This document shows, piece after piece, positions 1 to 8,480 of a DNA stretch of 64,000 nucleotides. The notes under the pieces were generated by a model that did not search any database, was not told where the DNA came from, and was given only the letters and a program-made list of their open reading frames with translations. Source of the stretch: Pseudarthrobacter chlorophenolicus A6 (lineage in GTDB: Bacteria; Actinomycetota; Actinomycetes; Actinomycetales; Micrococcaceae); assembly GCF_000022025.1 (NCBI RefSeq), contig NC_011879.1, positions 1-64,000 of the forward strand, given 5' to 3'. A program made the position numbers and the translations under genes. Each line of letters opens with the position of its first letter. Positions within the stretch are counted from its first letter, which is position 1.

Positions 1-617
<617 letters not shown>

Positions 618-641
618 CCGCAGAGAAAGAGCTGATCCACC

Positions 642-1073
642 ATGCCCCTTGATTCCACCATGCCCTACACCAGCACCTTCCAGCTCGAACCCGAAGCGGA
701 TGAGGCCCATCTCTTCCCCAGTGGAACTACGCAGCACATCGAACTGCAGATCCGGGCCTACAACCGCCACGCTGCCATATCGCTCATGCGTGCCTTTGGA
801 GGGGAGCTGCAAAGCAACGTGCTGCACGACTGGATCGGAGACCCGGCGACCCTTCCGGCCGGGAACTTCGAATCGGCGTACGAAAAAGTACATTACCCGC
901 ACATCAGCCTCACCGCAGCCGGGTCCCACGACAAAGACCACTGCGAGGTGATGATCACGGCGCCCAGCATCAAGGCGGCACACTACGCGCTTCGCCTTGC
1001 CGCCTCATCACCCGACTTCTACGAGCAGGTCCTCGATCAAGAACAGGGAGCGTCCTTCCGCCGGGCCGGCTAA
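642..1073 (+). CDS. Hypothetical protein, 143 aa
   Basis: Starts 25 bp after thyA with a purine-rich GAGAAAGAG before the ATG, so probably co-transcribed. It is soluble with no signal peptide or membrane segment, and has mixed alpha/beta composition with HISLTAAG and HCEVMITAP strands. I do not recognise the family and no catalytic motif is apparent. Confidence 0.75.
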   Translation: MPLDSTMPYTSTFQLEPEADEAHLFPSGTTQHIELQIRAYNRHAAISLMRAFGGELQSNVLHDWIGDPATLPAGNFESAYEKVHYPHISLTAAGSHDKDHCEVMITAPSIKAAHYALRLAASSPDFYEQVLDQEQGASFRRAG

Positions 1074-1124
1074 GGGTTATCCTGCCCGTCCCGCCACGCG
1101 TTCGCGGGGATACCCCCGGCATCT

Positions 1125-1135
1125 GCCGCACACAT
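1125..1135 (+). promoter_or_regulatory. Class-1 motif GCCGCACACAT
   Basis: First of 38 near-identical copies in the window. Seven nucleotides separate it from the ATG at 1143. I read ACACAT as a -10-like hexamer that would place transcription start at or beside the ATG (leaderless mRNA). There is no ribosome-binding site between motif and start. Confidence 0.7.
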
Positions 1136-1142
1136 GTCCGGC

Positions 1143-1475
1143 ATGACTGAGAACCCCGTGCCTGTCACCGCCGCGCCATATCTGCAGCAGACCCAGGTCT
1201 GGACGGACGTGCACGGAAATACCCACCTGCTCGAAGACATGACAGCGAACTACCTTCGCAACGTTCTCTCCTACCTGGAGCACAAGGCAGATGAACTCTA
1301 CGGGGCCGAGCAGGAGGAGGTCGTCCGCGCGCAGCTGGTCGAGGTGTTCGAGCCCTGTCGTTACCCGCACGGCGTCCCGCCCCTGGAATTCGCGACCGCG
1401 CGGGAGTGGTTGCAAAGCACACCGCTCGTCAAAGCCATGACGGAACTTCTCGGAGAACGCCCAGCCCGGCACTGA
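1143..1475 (+). CDS. Small hypothetical protein, leaderless
   Basis: 110 aa. I chose the ATG at 1143 because it sits exactly 7 nt after the class-1 motif; an in-frame ATG at 1134 lies inside the motif. The pattern VWTDVHGNTHLLEDMTANYLRNVL resembles short phage proteins that read W-T-x-K/D-G ... I-x-x-M-x-x-x-H-L-x-N, which have no assigned function. Mostly helical and soluble. Confidence 0.75.
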   Translation: MTENPVPVTAAPYLQQTQVWTDVHGNTHLLEDMTANYLRNVLSYLEHKADELYGAEQEEVVRAQLVEVFEPCRYPHGVPPLEFATAREWLQSTPLVKAMTELLGERPARH

Positions 1476-1502
1476 ACCACCACCAATGAAATGAGGAACA
1501 CC

Positions 1503-1964
1503 ATGACGCTCAAGGAGCGCCTGAAAGAAGACGTCGTCGCCCACATGAAGGCCGGCCACAAGACCGCCCTGACGACCGTACGCAATGTCCTGGGAGAGAT
1601 CAGCACCAAGGAGAAGGCCGGCAAGACGCCGATCGAGCTGGACGACGTCCAGGTGACGTCGCTGCTGCAGAAGGAAGCTGCCAAGCGCCGCGACACCGCC
1701 CGCATCTACACCGAAGCAGGCCAGGGCGACCGGGCCGCGGCCGAGATCACCGAAGCGGAGATCATCGAGGCGTACCTGCCCAAGGCGCTCACCCGGGACG
1801 AGGTCGAAGTGATCGTCGACGAGGCCATCAACGCGCTGAAGGCCGACGGCCAGGAGCTCTCCATGCGTTCCATCGGCGCAGTAATGAAGCCGGTCACCGC
1901 CAAGGTCGCCGGACGCTTCGACGGCAAGACGGTCAGCGAAATCGTCCGCGGACGCCTGAGCTAA
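1503..1964 (+). CDS. GatB/YqeY domain protein
   Basis: 153 aa, about the full length of YqeY. This family shares its fold with the tRNA-binding tail of the GatB amidotransferase subunit. Matches include the N-terminal LKERLKEDVVAHMKAGHK, the central EAEIIEAYLPKAL and the C-terminal IGAVMKPV...GRFDGKTVSEIVRGRL. GAGG at 1493-1496 with a 6-nt spacer selects the ATG at 1503 over 1491. A role in tRNA biology would suit the tRNA array, but the function of free-standing YqeY is not settled. Confidence 0.9.
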   Translation: MTLKERLKEDVVAHMKAGHKTALTTVRNVLGEISTKEKAGKTPIELDDVQVTSLLQKEAAKRRDTARIYTEAGQGDRAAAEITEAEIIEAYLPKALTRDEVEVIVDEAINALKADGQELSMRSIGAVMKPVTAKVAGRFDGKTVSEIVRGRLS

Positions 1965-1968
1965 GGCC

Positions 1969-2277
1969 GTGGACCTCAAGACCCCGGTTCCGATCGAGTA
2001 CGTCAACTTCGGCATCGCCGGAGGGGTGAAATACCGGCTGGTCTGCAAGCACCATCCGGAGAACGGCTACCGGACGAAGAACCCTTGGGGCCGGTCCATC
2101 TTTACGGAGGCCGCGGGGAAGGACTGCCCATGCCCGGTCGATGATTTGCTCGTCACCCATATCCCCGAGGAACTGACGGATGAGCCGTTCGGCGGCCGCC
2201 ACTTCAAGAAGGGAATGCCGGCCGAGTTCGCACCCGAGCCGGTCACCGTCCACCTGACAGTGCAGCAGCAGGGCTGA
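1969..2277 (+). CDS. Hypothetical protein, 102 aa
   Basis: Begins with GTG four bases after the YqeY stop and ends before a strong terminator, so it is the last gene of this operon. Cys/His pairs (CKHH and CPCP) could bind a metal. No recognised family. Confidence 0.65.
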   Translation: MDLKTPVPIEYVNFGIAGGVKYRLVCKHHPENGYRTKNPWGRSIFTEAAGKDCPCPVDDLLVTHIPEELTDEPFGGRHFKKGMPAEFAPEPVTVHLTVQQQG

Positions 2278-2282
2278 CCGTC

Positions 2283-2330
2283 GACAAGAGAAGGCCCCTG
2301 GAGCTCAAACTCCAGGGGCCTTCTCTTGTC
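2283..2330. terminator. Bidirectional terminator, 21-bp perfect stem
   Basis: Arms 2283-2303 and 2310-2330 are perfect reverse complements around a 6-nt loop. It sits between convergent genes ending at 2277 (+) and 2331 (-). Confidence 0.9.
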
Positions 2331-3092
2331 CTACCGGTTCTCCATCGTCAACTGTGAAGCGGGACCGCCGAGCGGCTTGTAGCTCCCGATGCGGGTGGGC
2401 TGCTGCGTCCGCGGGGATTCGTCGGCCGCATGCCAGGCGTACCAGTGGCGGGTACTTTCCAGTGCAAGCCGGGAGCACGAATCGAAGACCGACCCGGTGA
2501 GAACTCCTGACTCATCGGCCGTCCACTGGCTCGAAAAGGCGAAGGTGACGCCTGCGAGCGTGGCGCTCTTGGCGATCTCCTGAATGCACGCAACACTTCG
2601 CGCCTTTGCCGGCCCGTCCCCGGGGGTGGAGTAAGCGTCATCGGTCAGTAGATGACGGACATCATCGAGGATGACCAGGATTCTGCACGGCGTTTGCGCC
2701 AGGGCCGCGAAGGACCGGACGCCTTCCAGCCCGCACTGCCGGATGCGGTCCTTCACTTGGGAGAGTATGGCCTCAAGCATCACGGCGCATTCCTCGGCAC
2801 TGGAGGCGAAGCGTGTGACCCCATTCAAGCGGATTCCATCGGAAGGGTCCACCGCCGCCCATGCATCGGCCACATGGACCTCCATGTCCTGGACTCCCGC
2901 TGCCGCCAGGGCATTCAGGAGGACTGTCTTTCCGGTTCCCGGGCCGCCGGTCAGGAACAGATGGCCATCCACCGCGGGCCTGAAGACAGCAGGGGTTCCG
3001 TCTTGGTCAGTGCCAAGGACGAAGTCAAGCTCGGAGGGGGCAGAATCGTGCCATCGGGTGGCCGCAGCGCGGCAGGGATGAATGAGGTTCAT
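2331..3092 (-). CDS. FtsK/TraB-like P-loop ATPase
   Basis: 253 aa from the ATG at 3092. Walker A GGPGTGKT follows DFVLGTDQDGTPAVF and HLFLTGG, the layout of FtsK/SpoIIIE and plasmid TraB motor domains. Walker B is RILVILDDV, and a C-terminal FSSQWTADE could hold a sensor residue. It has no membrane anchor and no gamma domain, so it is only a motor core. An in-frame ATG at 3104 is an alternative. The ATG at 3092 fits the class-2 motif spacing (CTACGCAT, 10 nt, ATG). DNA-translocation or partition function is inferred. Confidence 0.8.
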   Translation of the reverse strand: MNLIHPCRAAATRWHDSAPSELDFVLGTDQDGTPAVFRPAVDGHLFLTGGPGTGKTVLLNALAAAGVQDMEVHVADAWAAVDPSDGIRLNGVTRFASSAEECAVMLEAILSQVKDRIRQCGLEGVRSFAALAQTPCRILVILDDVRHLLTDDAYSTPGDGPAKARSVACIQEIAKSATLAGVTFAFSSQWTADESGVLTGSVFDSCSRLALESTRHWYAWHAADESPRTQQPTRIGSYKPLGGPASQLTMENR

Positions 3093-3099
3093 ACCCGGA

Positions 3100-3110
3100 A
3101 ACATGCGTAG
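3100..3110 (-). promoter_or_regulatory. Class-2 motif CTACGCATGTT
   Basis: One of seven copies. The ATG at 3092 lies 10 nt after CTACGCAT, the same spacing seen at 40553 and 62794. Confidence 0.55.
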
Positions 3111-3138
3111 AGGGTCGGGGGCAGCCCTCGGACCCGTC

Positions 3139-3408
3139 CTAACCGTGCGTGGGCGGGAGGACGGTGCGGACGTTCTCGCGCTTGTATTCGACCGGGTCAC
3201 CGAAGACGGCAAAGTCCCCGAACGGGTTGTTGGCCAGGGTCGCCAGGATGATCTCGCCGTTGTCCTCGTTGACCTTCGTCCAGATACCTTCGCCGTGGGT
3301 GATGACCTTCACGAACGAGCCCGGCAGGAACCGCTCGGGCCAGTCGGCTGGCTCCTCCCCGGTAGTGATCTCGAAGTGTTCTGGGGTCAGTTTGATGTTT
3401 GTGCTCAT
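3139..3408 (-). CDS. Hypothetical protein, 89 aa, leaderless
   Basis: The start at 3408 is set by CCGTACACAT ending 7 nt upstream; longer in-frame starts run back through the promoter. Acidic, soluble and beta-rich (GSFVKVITHGEGIWTKVNEDNGEIILATL), compatible with a small barrel. Unrecognised. Transcribed divergently from 3485. Confidence 0.75.
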   Translation of the reverse strand: MSTNIKLTPEHFEITTGEEPADWPERFLPGSFVKVITHGEGIWTKVNEDNGEIILATLANNPFGDFAVFGDPVEYKRENVRTVLPPTHG

Positions 3409-3415
3409 ACCCATC

Positions 3416-3425
3416 ATGTGTACGG
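3416..3425 (-). promoter_or_regulatory. Class-1 motif CCGTACACAT (minus)
   Basis: Seven nt before the ATG at 3408; faces the copy at 3467 in a 76-bp divergent intergenic region. Confidence 0.65.
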
Positions 3426-3466
3426 AGACCGCCTCATCCCTCCCCTTGGGAAGCGCCGGCGCTGGC

Positions 3467-3477
3467 GCCGCACACAT
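3467..3477 (+). promoter_or_regulatory. Class-1 motif GCCGCACACAT
   Basis: Seven nt before the ATG at 3485. Confidence 0.7.
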
Positions 3478-3484
3478 GAGCACC

Positions 3485-3844
3485 ATGCCCAAGAAGAAGA
3501 CACCTGCGCCGATCCGGCCGGAGCTCATTGACCCGCTGACCGAAATCCTCCGCGACCGCGGGGAGAGAGTCCCAGACTGGCCTGCTGATGAGGCAGCCGC
3601 CTACCGCAAGCATGGCGGGTTCCAGGCCGGCCGCGACGCCGTGCTGGAGGTCCGCATGGCCAAGGCCGCCGCGGCCGTGGAAGACGTCTTCGCGGGCGTT
3701 GCCAATGCGGCTGAGCTGAAGGGCTACTTGGAGGGCATCGCCGCGGCTCAGGCGATTGCCGGCTTCAGCGACGAGACGTTCCGCTCCATCCTGGACAAGG
3801 ATGGTCACACCGGCATCGACGTGGACGGCAACCCGCTCCCATGA
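3485..3844 (+). CDS. Hypothetical protein, 119 aa, leaderless
   Basis: Starts MPKKKTPAPIRPELIDPL. An Ala-rich helical middle (AKAAAAVEDVFAGVANAAELKGYLEGIAAAQAIAGF) follows. Its stop overlaps the DHFR start (ATGA), so the two are translationally coupled. No recognised domain. Confidence 0.75.
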   Translation: MPKKKTPAPIRPELIDPLTEILRDRGERVPDWPADEAAAYRKHGGFQAGRDAVLEVRMAKAAAAVEDVFAGVANAAELKGYLEGIAAAQAIAGFSDETFRSILDKDGHTGIDVDGNPLP

Positions 3845-4386
3845 CGACGCAGGACCCTGTGATCGGCATGATCTGGGCGCAGGCCTCCAACGGTGTCATC
3901 GGGCGCGACGGCACCATGCCGTGGCACCTGCCCGAAGACTTCGAGCACTTCCGTCGCACCACAGAAGGCCATTCGGTCATCATGGGCCGACGGACGTGGG
4001 AGTCACTGCCGGAGCCGTTCCGACCGCTGCCCGGCCGGCGCAACCTCGTAATCACCTCTGACCCTGCATGGAGCGCCCCGGGTGCCGTTCGTTCCTCGTC
4101 CATCCTGAACGCTCTGGCAGCGGCTGCCGGACAGCCTGGCAGTGACCAGGTCTGGATTATCGGCGGCGGGATGGTCTACCGGGAGGCACTCTTCCTTCGG
4201 GCTGCCAACACCGCCGTGATCACCCTCATCGCTTCCGACATCGACGGTGACACATACGCTCCGGAACTGGGCCCCGACTGGGAGATGGCATCGGCAGAGC
4301 CCGGCGTCGGCTGGACGACGGCGGCCAACGGCACCAGGTACCGCATCGAAACGTGGACGCGGAGCGACCGCGGTGCCGGGTGCTGA
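3841..4386 (+). CDS. folA: Dihydrofolate reductase
   Basis: 181 aa, full length. It regenerates tetrahydrofolate for thymidylate synthase. Seen: IGMIWAQASNGVIGRDGTMPWHLPED (residues about 8-33, with the Met20-type loop and the active-site acidic residue), the NADPH-binding VIMGRRTWESLP, LVITSD, and WIIGGGMVYREAL near the C-terminus. ATGA overlap with the preceding gene. Confidence 0.95.
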   Translation: MTTQDPVIGMIWAQASNGVIGRDGTMPWHLPEDFEHFRRTTEGHSVIMGRRTWESLPEPFRPLPGRRNLVITSDPAWSAPGAVRSSSILNALAAAAGQPGSDQVWIIGGGMVYREALFLRAANTAVITLIASDIDGDTYAPELGPDWEMASAEPGVGWTTAANGTRYRIETWTRSDRGAGC

Positions 4387-4415
4387 AAGTGCGCGGGGGA
4401 GTGGGCATCGGTTGT

Positions 4416-4425
4416 CCGGACACAT
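4416..4425 (+). promoter_or_regulatory. Class-1 motif CCGGACACAT
   Basis: Variant with GA for CA or TA; 7 nt before the ATG at 4433. Confidence 0.6.
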
Positions 4426-4432
4426 AGGCTCC

Positions 4433-5047
4433 ATGCAGATCACTGTCCTCCGCGCGCCCTGGCCCGTTGTCCTCAAGCCAGGCCTCCTCGCCCTCTTCGC
4501 CGCACTCTCAGTCGGCGGCGGCATGCTCGTCGCGACCCGGCGGCTCCAGCACACCGGGCATCTGTGGCTGACCTGGCAGGACGCCGCCGCCGTCGGTGCG
4601 CTCACCATTGCAGGGCTGGTTCTGCACGAGACCGGGCATGCTGTCGCCGCGCGGGCCACCGGCCGGTTGGTTGAACGCCTCGAGTTCGGGCTGGCCGGCG
4701 GGGCGGTAACAAGTGGCGACACCACACCCTGGCGCAGGGCCATCGCAATCGCCACCGGCCCGCTGCTGGAGCTTGCCTTCGGCTTCACACTGTTGACTGC
4801 CGGCGGCGGGACATGGGCTGCGCTGGCAACGCCGCTGGGCACAGCAGGACTCATGGCGATCATCAATGGAGCCGGTAACCTCTTGCCCGTTCATCCGTCA
4901 CTGGATGGCTACAGGCTTCTGACCTTCCTTCGGCTGGCACTCACGGGCAACCGCCGGCTCAACTGCGTGCCAGAGGGCCCCTGTCCCGCCTGCACCGGCA
5001 ATTTCCCGGCACAGGTATTGGACGAGGAGCAGGTACCTGCCGCCTGA
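4433..5047 (+). CDS. M50 site-2-type membrane metalloprotease
   Basis: 204 aa integral membrane protein with about four hydrophobic segments. The zinc site HETGHA lies in the second hydrophobic helix, and the distal NLLPVHPSLDGYRLL matches the N-x-x-P...LDG signature of the third zinc ligand in M50 proteases. These cut substrates inside membranes, often anti-sigma factors. No anti-sigma factor is visible in the window, so the substrate is unknown. Start chosen from the class-1 spacing. Confidence 0.88.
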   Translation: MQITVLRAPWPVVLKPGLLALFAALSVGGGMLVATRRLQHTGHLWLTWQDAAAVGALTIAGLVLHETGHAVAARATGRLVERLEFGLAGGAVTSGDTTPWRRAIAIATGPLLELAFGFTLLTAGGGTWAALATPLGTAGLMAIINGAGNLLPVHPSLDGYRLLTFLRLALTGNRRLNCVPEGPCPACTGNFPAQVLDEEQVPAA

Positions 5048-5070
5048 CCGGGGGAGCGCGTCAGGAGTGT

Positions 5071-5080
5071 CCGCACACAT
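5071..5080 (+). promoter_or_regulatory. Class-1 motif CCGCACACAT
   Basis: Seven nt before the ATG of the 26-aa ORF at 5088. Confidence 0.65.
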
Positions 5081-5087
5081 GAGACGC

Positions 5088-5168
5088 ATGAACAAGACAC
5101 GCACCGGCTCCGCCGGGCCCATTACAACTTCCACCAGTCAGCATTCCCTCGCCGGGGTGACCCGATGA
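5088..5168 (+). CDS. 26-aa leaderless ORF coupled to the next gene
   Basis: Reads MNKTRTGSAGPITTSTSQ and onward. Its ATG sits 7 nt after a class-1 motif and its TGA overlaps the next start as ATGA. Most likely it delivers ribosomes to the 5165 gene, which lacks its own ribosome-binding site. A functional peptide is possible but unsupported. Confidence 0.55.
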   Translation: MNKTRTGSAGPITTSTSQHSLAGVTR

Positions 5169-6631
5169 AGGTCCTCGGCGGCGTCCTCGCTGCCCTGGCC
5201 GTCCTCGCTTTGCCGCTGCTTGACCCCCTCACCCGGGCCCGGTTCATCAACGCCTGGGTGATCGAATGGGGCTTCCCGCTGCTGCTGCTCGTCGTCCTGG
5301 TCATCCTGGTCGTTGTCTTCGCCGCCATGGAACGGGTCGCCATTGCAATCGTGATCGGTGTCCTCGGCATTGCCGGACTCATCGGCTACGGCAATGCAAG
5401 GTCATACGCCCAGCTGACCGCCTACGCGGCCACCGTGCATGAGAGCAACGACCCGATGCCGACCTTGAAGGAAAGGGCCCCGTTCCTGGTCGCTGAACGC
5501 CAGGCCAGTTCCAACCTCTCCGGCATCAACGGCCAGATCTCAGCCACCGACTACCTGGCGGACTCAAACCGTTATTCGACTCTGGTTGACCGCAAAGGAA
5601 TGGGAAACCCCGGGTACGCCGCTATCATCAACCAGAGCATCGCGCTCACCGGACAGGCCAGCGGAAAGCCGTGCCTGTTCGATGAACAGAACGCCTCACA
5701 GCGGATGGACGGCTTCTTCGGCAATTCCCTCACCCGTGCCATCGCCGCCAAAGATTCCCTGCTGATCGCCACCAAGGATGATGCCTGGGGCTACTGCGAC
5801 GGGGACGTCCCGAAAATCGTCGTGCCCGTCACCAAGCTCAACGGCTGGTTCAGCCCGGTCCACGTCCCGGCGGGCGTGGCCATCTACGACGGCAAAACCG
5901 GCAACGTCGAACTCCGCGACGAGGTCAAGGCCGGAGAGCTGCCCGGACCGGCCATCGCACTGTCCTACGTTCACCGCGTCAACGAATCCATGGCCACCCG
6001 CGGCGGTGACTGGTGGTCCATGATCATGGGCCAGTCCGGCCTGACCGACGAGGTCAAGGATTCCAACGACCCCAACAAGGACAACCCGAGCGCGTTCTCC
6101 CTCGCCTATAAAGACGAACCCGGCTCCGTGTACGCCTCACCGTTCACGTCCCGCGCCTCCTCCCGGTCCATCGAAGACATCGCACTGCTCGAATCCGGCC
6201 ACGTCAAAGCCGGGGAGTCCCCGAGCGTGACCCTGTACCACCTGGAGACCCCGCGGCAGTCGAACGCGGCCACTGCCGACAAGATCAAGGCCGACTACAG
6301 CGACCTCAATGGCTGGGCGACAGGACTGCAGGTCATGGAAGTCATCCCGGTCTCCCACGACGAATGGGCAGCGTCCATCGGCCTGAACCAGAACGTCTCC
6401 TACCGGGTCCTGGTCAAGACCGACGGATCCTCCTGCCTCACCAAGGACGGGGAGACCCTCCGGTGCATCGACAAAGACGGGAAGACCGTGGGCACATCGA
6501 CAGACCCCGGCAAGGAACCGGCCAGCACTACAGCCGTTCCGGGGGAGATCGGTGCGCTGAGCAACGAGCAGCTCGCCCAGCTTCAGGACGCCGTCACCAA
6601 GGAAGTCCTGAAACGGCTCAACCAGAAGTAG
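5165..6631 (+). CDS. Large membrane-anchored protein, unknown
   Basis: 488 aa. Two or three hydrophobic helices fill residues 1-80. A soluble, probably extracytoplasmic region of about 400 residues follows (ATDYLADSNRYSTLVDRKGMGNPGYAAIINQSIAL; CLFDEQN; SYVHRVNESMATRGGDWW). A short C-terminal helix (EIGALSNEQLAQLQDAVTKEVLKRL) ends the protein. Two Cys near residues 167 and 204 and two more in SSCLTKDGETLRCID could form disulfides. I know no family; translated through coupling to the 26-aa ORF. Confidence 0.8.
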   Translation: MKVLGGVLAALAVLALPLLDPLTRARFINAWVIEWGFPLLLLVVLVILVVVFAAMERVAIAIVIGVLGIAGLIGYGNARSYAQLTAYAATVHESNDPMPTLKERAPFLVAERQASSNLSGINGQISATDYLADSNRYSTLVDRKGMGNPGYAAIINQSIALTGQASGKPCLFDEQNASQRMDGFFGNSLTRAIAAKDSLLIATKDDAWGYCDGDVPKIVVPVTKLNGWFSPVHVPAGVAIYDGKTGNVELRDEVKAGELPGPAIALSYVHRVNESMATRGGDWWSMIMGQSGLTDEVKDSNDPNKDNPSAFSLAYKDEPGSVYASPFTSRASSRSIEDIALLESGHVKAGESPSVTLYHLETPRQSNAATADKIKADYSDLNGWATGLQVMEVIPVSHDEWAASIGLNQNVSYRVLVKTDGSSCLTKDGETLRCIDKDGKTVGTSTDPGKEPASTTAVPGEIGALSNEQLAQLQDAVTKEVLKRLNQK

Positions 6632-6700
6632 CCAGCGGCAGTGAGCGACACCACTACCAAGTGGTAACTCCGCTGGCCGGCTGGCACTAAACTGAACGAG

Positions 6701-6739
6701 AAAAGCCCCGCTGTATCCCCCAATATCAGCGGGGCTTTT
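6701..6739 (+). terminator. Rho-independent terminator
   Basis: Arms 6701-6713 and 6727-6739 are exact reverse complements and end in TTTT. Confidence 0.9.
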
Positions 6740-6866
6740 CGCTGCCCCAAAACACTCTGGCAGGTCTAAAGTCCGCACCGTTAGACTGGCGGCTATCCGG
6801 ATGCGCGGGGCCCTGCAGGAGTGAGAAGTTGCCTTGCGGGGCCTTCGTGTGTGGAAGGGCGCCGCT

Positions 6867-6877
6867 GCCGCACACAA
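6867..6877 (+). promoter_or_regulatory. Class-1 motif GCCGCACACAA
   Basis: The variant with A for the final T, seen mostly before tagged genes; 7 nt before the ATG at 6885. Confidence 0.65.
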
Positions 6878-6884
6878 ACCAGGC

Positions 6885-7871
6885 ATGACCGATAACGCAC
6901 GCCAACCCAAAGGCATCCCCGCAGGCGGACAGTTCGCCGCCACCTCCCACACCGAACCCGACGTCAACCTGGCACCCGCTGCCGGGTCCGCGCCGGACGC
7001 CGCCGGCATCATCGCCGCCAACCAGAGCCCCGTCTCCCTCCGCTTCGTCGCCTACGACGACCGGCTGACCAAAGAGCAGATGGGCATGATCCTGGCCGGG
7101 CAGTGGAACGACGCCGAAAACGATGTCGACGAGAACTTCTCCGACAGCGCCTACGACCAGGCCGTGGAGACCGCCAGGACGGAAATCAACGAAGCCCATG
7201 AGGAAGGCCGCTTCGACCGGGAATGGGATGAGCTGGACCAGGACGAACAGGATGCAGCGCGGTACGCCGTCGAGGAGCGCGACGATTCGGACCCCGTCAA
7301 GGACCTCCTGCGCAACACCCCGGACCAGCTCCTGCGCACGTCCCTGGGACGGCCCGCTGAGCGGCTCCCGGAGCCCCGCTGGGCGTCCGGCCACCGTCTG
7401 GACGACGGGGGCTTCACAGCCCGCCACGACGCTGTCGCGGCGCTGCTGAAAGAGTCCGGCATGAACGTCGACAGTCCCGAGGTCCGGGAGGCAATCGAAG
7501 AGCTGATCAACGAGGGACCGTACGACTGGCATGAGGGTGTCCAGCTCGACGTGCTCTGGTACGGGGGCATCGAAGATGCCGTCCCGACGCCGCGCGCCGA
7601 ATCGCCCGAAACCGAGGGCCAGAAGGTCCTCGAATTCGCCAAGCCGCACATCCTGCTGATCGACAAGTGGAACGGGTCCGGCCACGACGTCGTCGTCCCG
7701 GCAGCCATGAAGCGCACTCTCACCCGCGTCGGTGACGACGACGGAGAGGCGCCTCAGACGGGCCGGGCCTACCTTGATTCCGATGCCGGCGGCTACGGCT
7801 GGGACGACGTCGCCGGAGTACACAAGCCCGCCTACAAGGATGGAGCGCCGTCGGCCACCTGGTCCGCGTGA
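6885..7871 (+). CDS. Tagged protein 1, 328 aa, unknown body
   Basis: Begins MTDNARQPKGIPAGGQFA and then HTEPDVNL, the shared tag of 19 proteins here. The body is very acidic and helical (ENFSDSAYDQAVETARTEI; DWHEGVQLDVLWYGG), soluble, without recognised motifs. Leaderless start; a terminator follows directly. Confidence 0.85.
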   Translation: MTDNARQPKGIPAGGQFAATSHTEPDVNLAPAAGSAPDAAGIIAANQSPVSLRFVAYDDRLTKEQMGMILAGQWNDAENDVDENFSDSAYDQAVETARTEINEAHEEGRFDREWDELDQDEQDAARYAVEERDDSDPVKDLLRNTPDQLLRTSLGRPAERLPEPRWASGHRLDDGGFTARHDAVAALLKESGMNVDSPEVREAIEELINEGPYDWHEGVQLDVLWYGGIEDAVPTPRAESPETEGQKVLEFAKPHILLIDKWNGSGHDVVVPAAMKRTLTRVGDDDGEAPQTGRAYLDSDAGGYGWDDVAGVHKPAYKDGAPSATWSA

Positions 7872-7889
7872 GCAATTCCAGCACCCATA

Positions 7890-7930
7890 AACAGCTCCGC
7901 CGCAGCATGAAGAATGCCGGCGGGGCTGTT
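7890..7930 (+). terminator. Terminator after tagged protein 1
   Basis: Arms 7890-7902 and 7918-7930 form a 13-bp stem with one T-G pair. Confidence 0.75.
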
Positions 7931-8452
7931 TTCATGGCCGGCAGCCATGCAAATAGAGAAGCGACCGGAAAAGCAAAAGGCCCCCATTAGGGAGCCATGT
8001 GATAACCATCGTCTCTGGAGGCCGGAATATCGTTCCTCAGGTTATCACATGAGGCGAAGCAGTCGTCTCTCACGCTCGACCACGTGAGGCGGTCAAAACG
8101 TTCGGGAACCTACCGCCGGCAGGGTGGCAAAACGGGCCTGCATCCCAACGCTGGCGCGGATTTAGCACTGCCAAGGAGCCTCACTCGACCAAAACGACCT
8201 GGGAGGGGACACCTATATGGAAGGGAAAGTGTATTAACTAAGAGAAGGAGGAACTCTAGGAAGAGAGAACAAGGGGCCCCTTATATATATCTCTATTTCT
8301 GGTCGTTTAAGTAGAGTAGTAGTAGTAGGGGCCCTATATCCCCCGGTATTCCGCGGATTTTCCCACTCGACCAGGTGGTCGTTTCATGGTCGTTTGGTGA
8401 GAGTCGCCGGCAGGGTGACGAATTCGGCAGGGGACAGACCTGTTCCGAATGT
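7931..8452. other. Non-coding A+T-rich region with iterated motifs
   Basis: About 520 bp without a credible gene. Base composition falls well below the surroundings, most clearly at 8220-8345, with TATATATAT and AGTAGTAGTAG runs. GGTCGTTT occurs at 8301-8308, 8377-8384 and 8388-8395, and its complement at 8192-8199. CTCGACCA occurs at 8075-8082, 8184-8191 and 8366-8373. GGGGCCC followed by TATA-like sequence occurs twice (8274 and 8329 areas). Candidate replication origin, partition site or regulatory hub; unproven. Confidence 0.5.
7996..8051. repeat. 12-bp inverted repeat CATGTGATAACC
   Basis: Arms 7996-8007 and 8040-8051 are exact reverse complements separated by 32 bp. The long loop and lack of a T-run argue against a terminator and for a dimeric protein-binding site. 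Confidence 0.7.
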
Positions 8453-8463
8453 CTGCGCATGTT
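8453..8463 (+). promoter_or_regulatory. Class-2 motif CTGCGCATGTT
   Basis: Located 18 nt upstream of the ATG at 8481, leaving room for a short leader with AGGAGG. Confidence 0.55.
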
Positions 8464-8480
8464 TCAGGGCAGGAGGAAAC

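Noticed and set aside
8084..8314. 76-aa ORF in the A+T-rich non-coding stretch
   Set aside because: No ribosome-binding site, basic low-complexity sequence, and it spans the iterated motifs.
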